Shown: piece by piece, positions 5,053-5,273 of the stretch
How positions within the stretch are numbered: the stretch's first letter is position 1
How the letters are laid out: each line of letters opens with the position of its first letter
Source of the DNA: Pseudomonadota bacterium
GTDB lineage: Bacteria > Pseudomonadota > Gammaproteobacteria > Xanthomonadales > Xanthomonadaceae
Assembly (NCBI GenBank): GCA_023423605.1
Contig: JAFAFF010000163.1
Coordinates: 1-5,273 of the forward strand
DNA: 5,273 bases
Reading direction: 5' to 3'
Program-made: the position numbers and the translations under genes
The notes under the pieces: model-generated
Seen by the model: only the letters and a program-made list of their open reading frames with translations
Database searches by the model: none
What the model was told of the DNA's origin: nothing

Positions 5053-5273
5053 TCAGAGCACCGCGTAGTTCAGCAGGGGCTTCACCGTGCCCCATTCCTT
5101 GCAGCTGGGGCACTGCCAATGGTGGGTGCGCGCGCCGAACCCGCAGCGCGTGCAGCGGTAGGCCGGATTGCGCACCAGCAGCTGTTCGGTGATGTGCTTG
5201 AGATCGTGCAGCGTGGCGGTGGGGTCGGCACCTTCGGCCAGGGTGAGATCGATCAGCGCCGATTCGCCACGCA
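5053..5273 (-). CDS. lapB: LapB (YciM) lipopolysaccharide assembly protein, C-terminal fragment with rubredoxin-type metal domain
   Basis: Reading the minus strand from the window edge gives 72 complete codons ending in TGA at 5055-5053. The tail contains YRCTRCGFGARTHHWQCPSC followed by KEWGTVKP. Its two CxxC pairs (Cys codons 5152-5154, 5143-5145, 5110-5112, 5101-5103) form the rubredoxin-like knuckle that closes E. coli LapB, whose tail has the same YRCxxCGF...CPSCxxW pattern. The rest of the protein (membrane anchor and TPR repeats, about 390 residues in total in the family) lies outside the window. In E. coli LapB binds LpxC and FtsH at the inner membrane to control lipid A synthesis. 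All four cysteines are intact here. It is separated by 15 bases from the sugar transferase, so it is probably in the same operon. Confidence 0.93.
   Translation of the reverse strand, partial: RGESALIDLTLAEGADPTATLHDLKHITEQLLVRNPAYRCTRCGFGARTHHWQCPSCKEWGTVKPLLNYAVL

Overview
The window looks like chromosomal DNA from a GC-rich gammaproteobacterium. The protein character, the lapB-sugar transferase-dehydratase-galU gene order and the palindrome-rich intergenic DNA fit Xanthomonadaceae, most likely Stenotrophomonas. That placement is an inference from recall, not from a search.

Layout: (1) At 1-682 on the plus strand is the C-terminal half of a FadA-type 3-ketoacyl-CoA thiolase that begins outside the window. 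(2) At 683-1266 is a 584-base intergenic region between convergent transcription units. No credible gene was found in it, but it is densely structured: a REP-like hairpin just after the thiolase, a 177-bp structured repeat (element A), a strong 18-bp-stem terminator, and a second structured repeat (element B) of the same family in inverted orientation. (3) From 5273 down to 1267 on the minus strand is a tight operon-like run: the C-terminus of lapB, a WecA/WbpL-type polyprenyl-phosphate sugar-1-phosphate transferase, a WbpM/PglF-type UDP-GlcNAc 4,6-dehydratase, and galU. Spacers are 15, 15 and 3 bases.

The minus-strand genes form a coherent envelope-glycan module. The WbpM-like protein would make a UDP-4-keto-6-deoxy-HexNAc. 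After a reductase or aminotransferase not present here, that can become UDP-QuiNAc, UDP-FucNAc or similar. The WbpL-like integral membrane protein would load the first sugar phosphate onto undecaprenyl phosphate, as at the start of O-antigen synthesis. GalU supplies UDP-glucose for LPS core, exopolysaccharide and other glycans. LapB at the head is, in E. coli, the adaptor that controls LpxC and so lipid A output. The cluster therefore couples control of LPS amount with production of its glycan precursors.

The most unusual content is in the intergenic region. Elements A and B share two core blocks (17/20 and about 37/42 identical positions), but their outer arms differ in sequence while each still pairs with itself (21/23 and 26/27 Watson-Crick pairs, plus one G-U). 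This covariation-like pattern suggests a selected RNA or DNA fold. Relative to the gene each one follows, both copies have the same orientation, and they sit on either side of the shared terminator. Element A also carries three successive hairpins with TCCT (AGGA on the other strand) in the loop, and a 20-bp perfect palindrome. A second point of interest is a Leu in the dehydratase where short-form homologues have the SDR Tyr and WbpM has Met.
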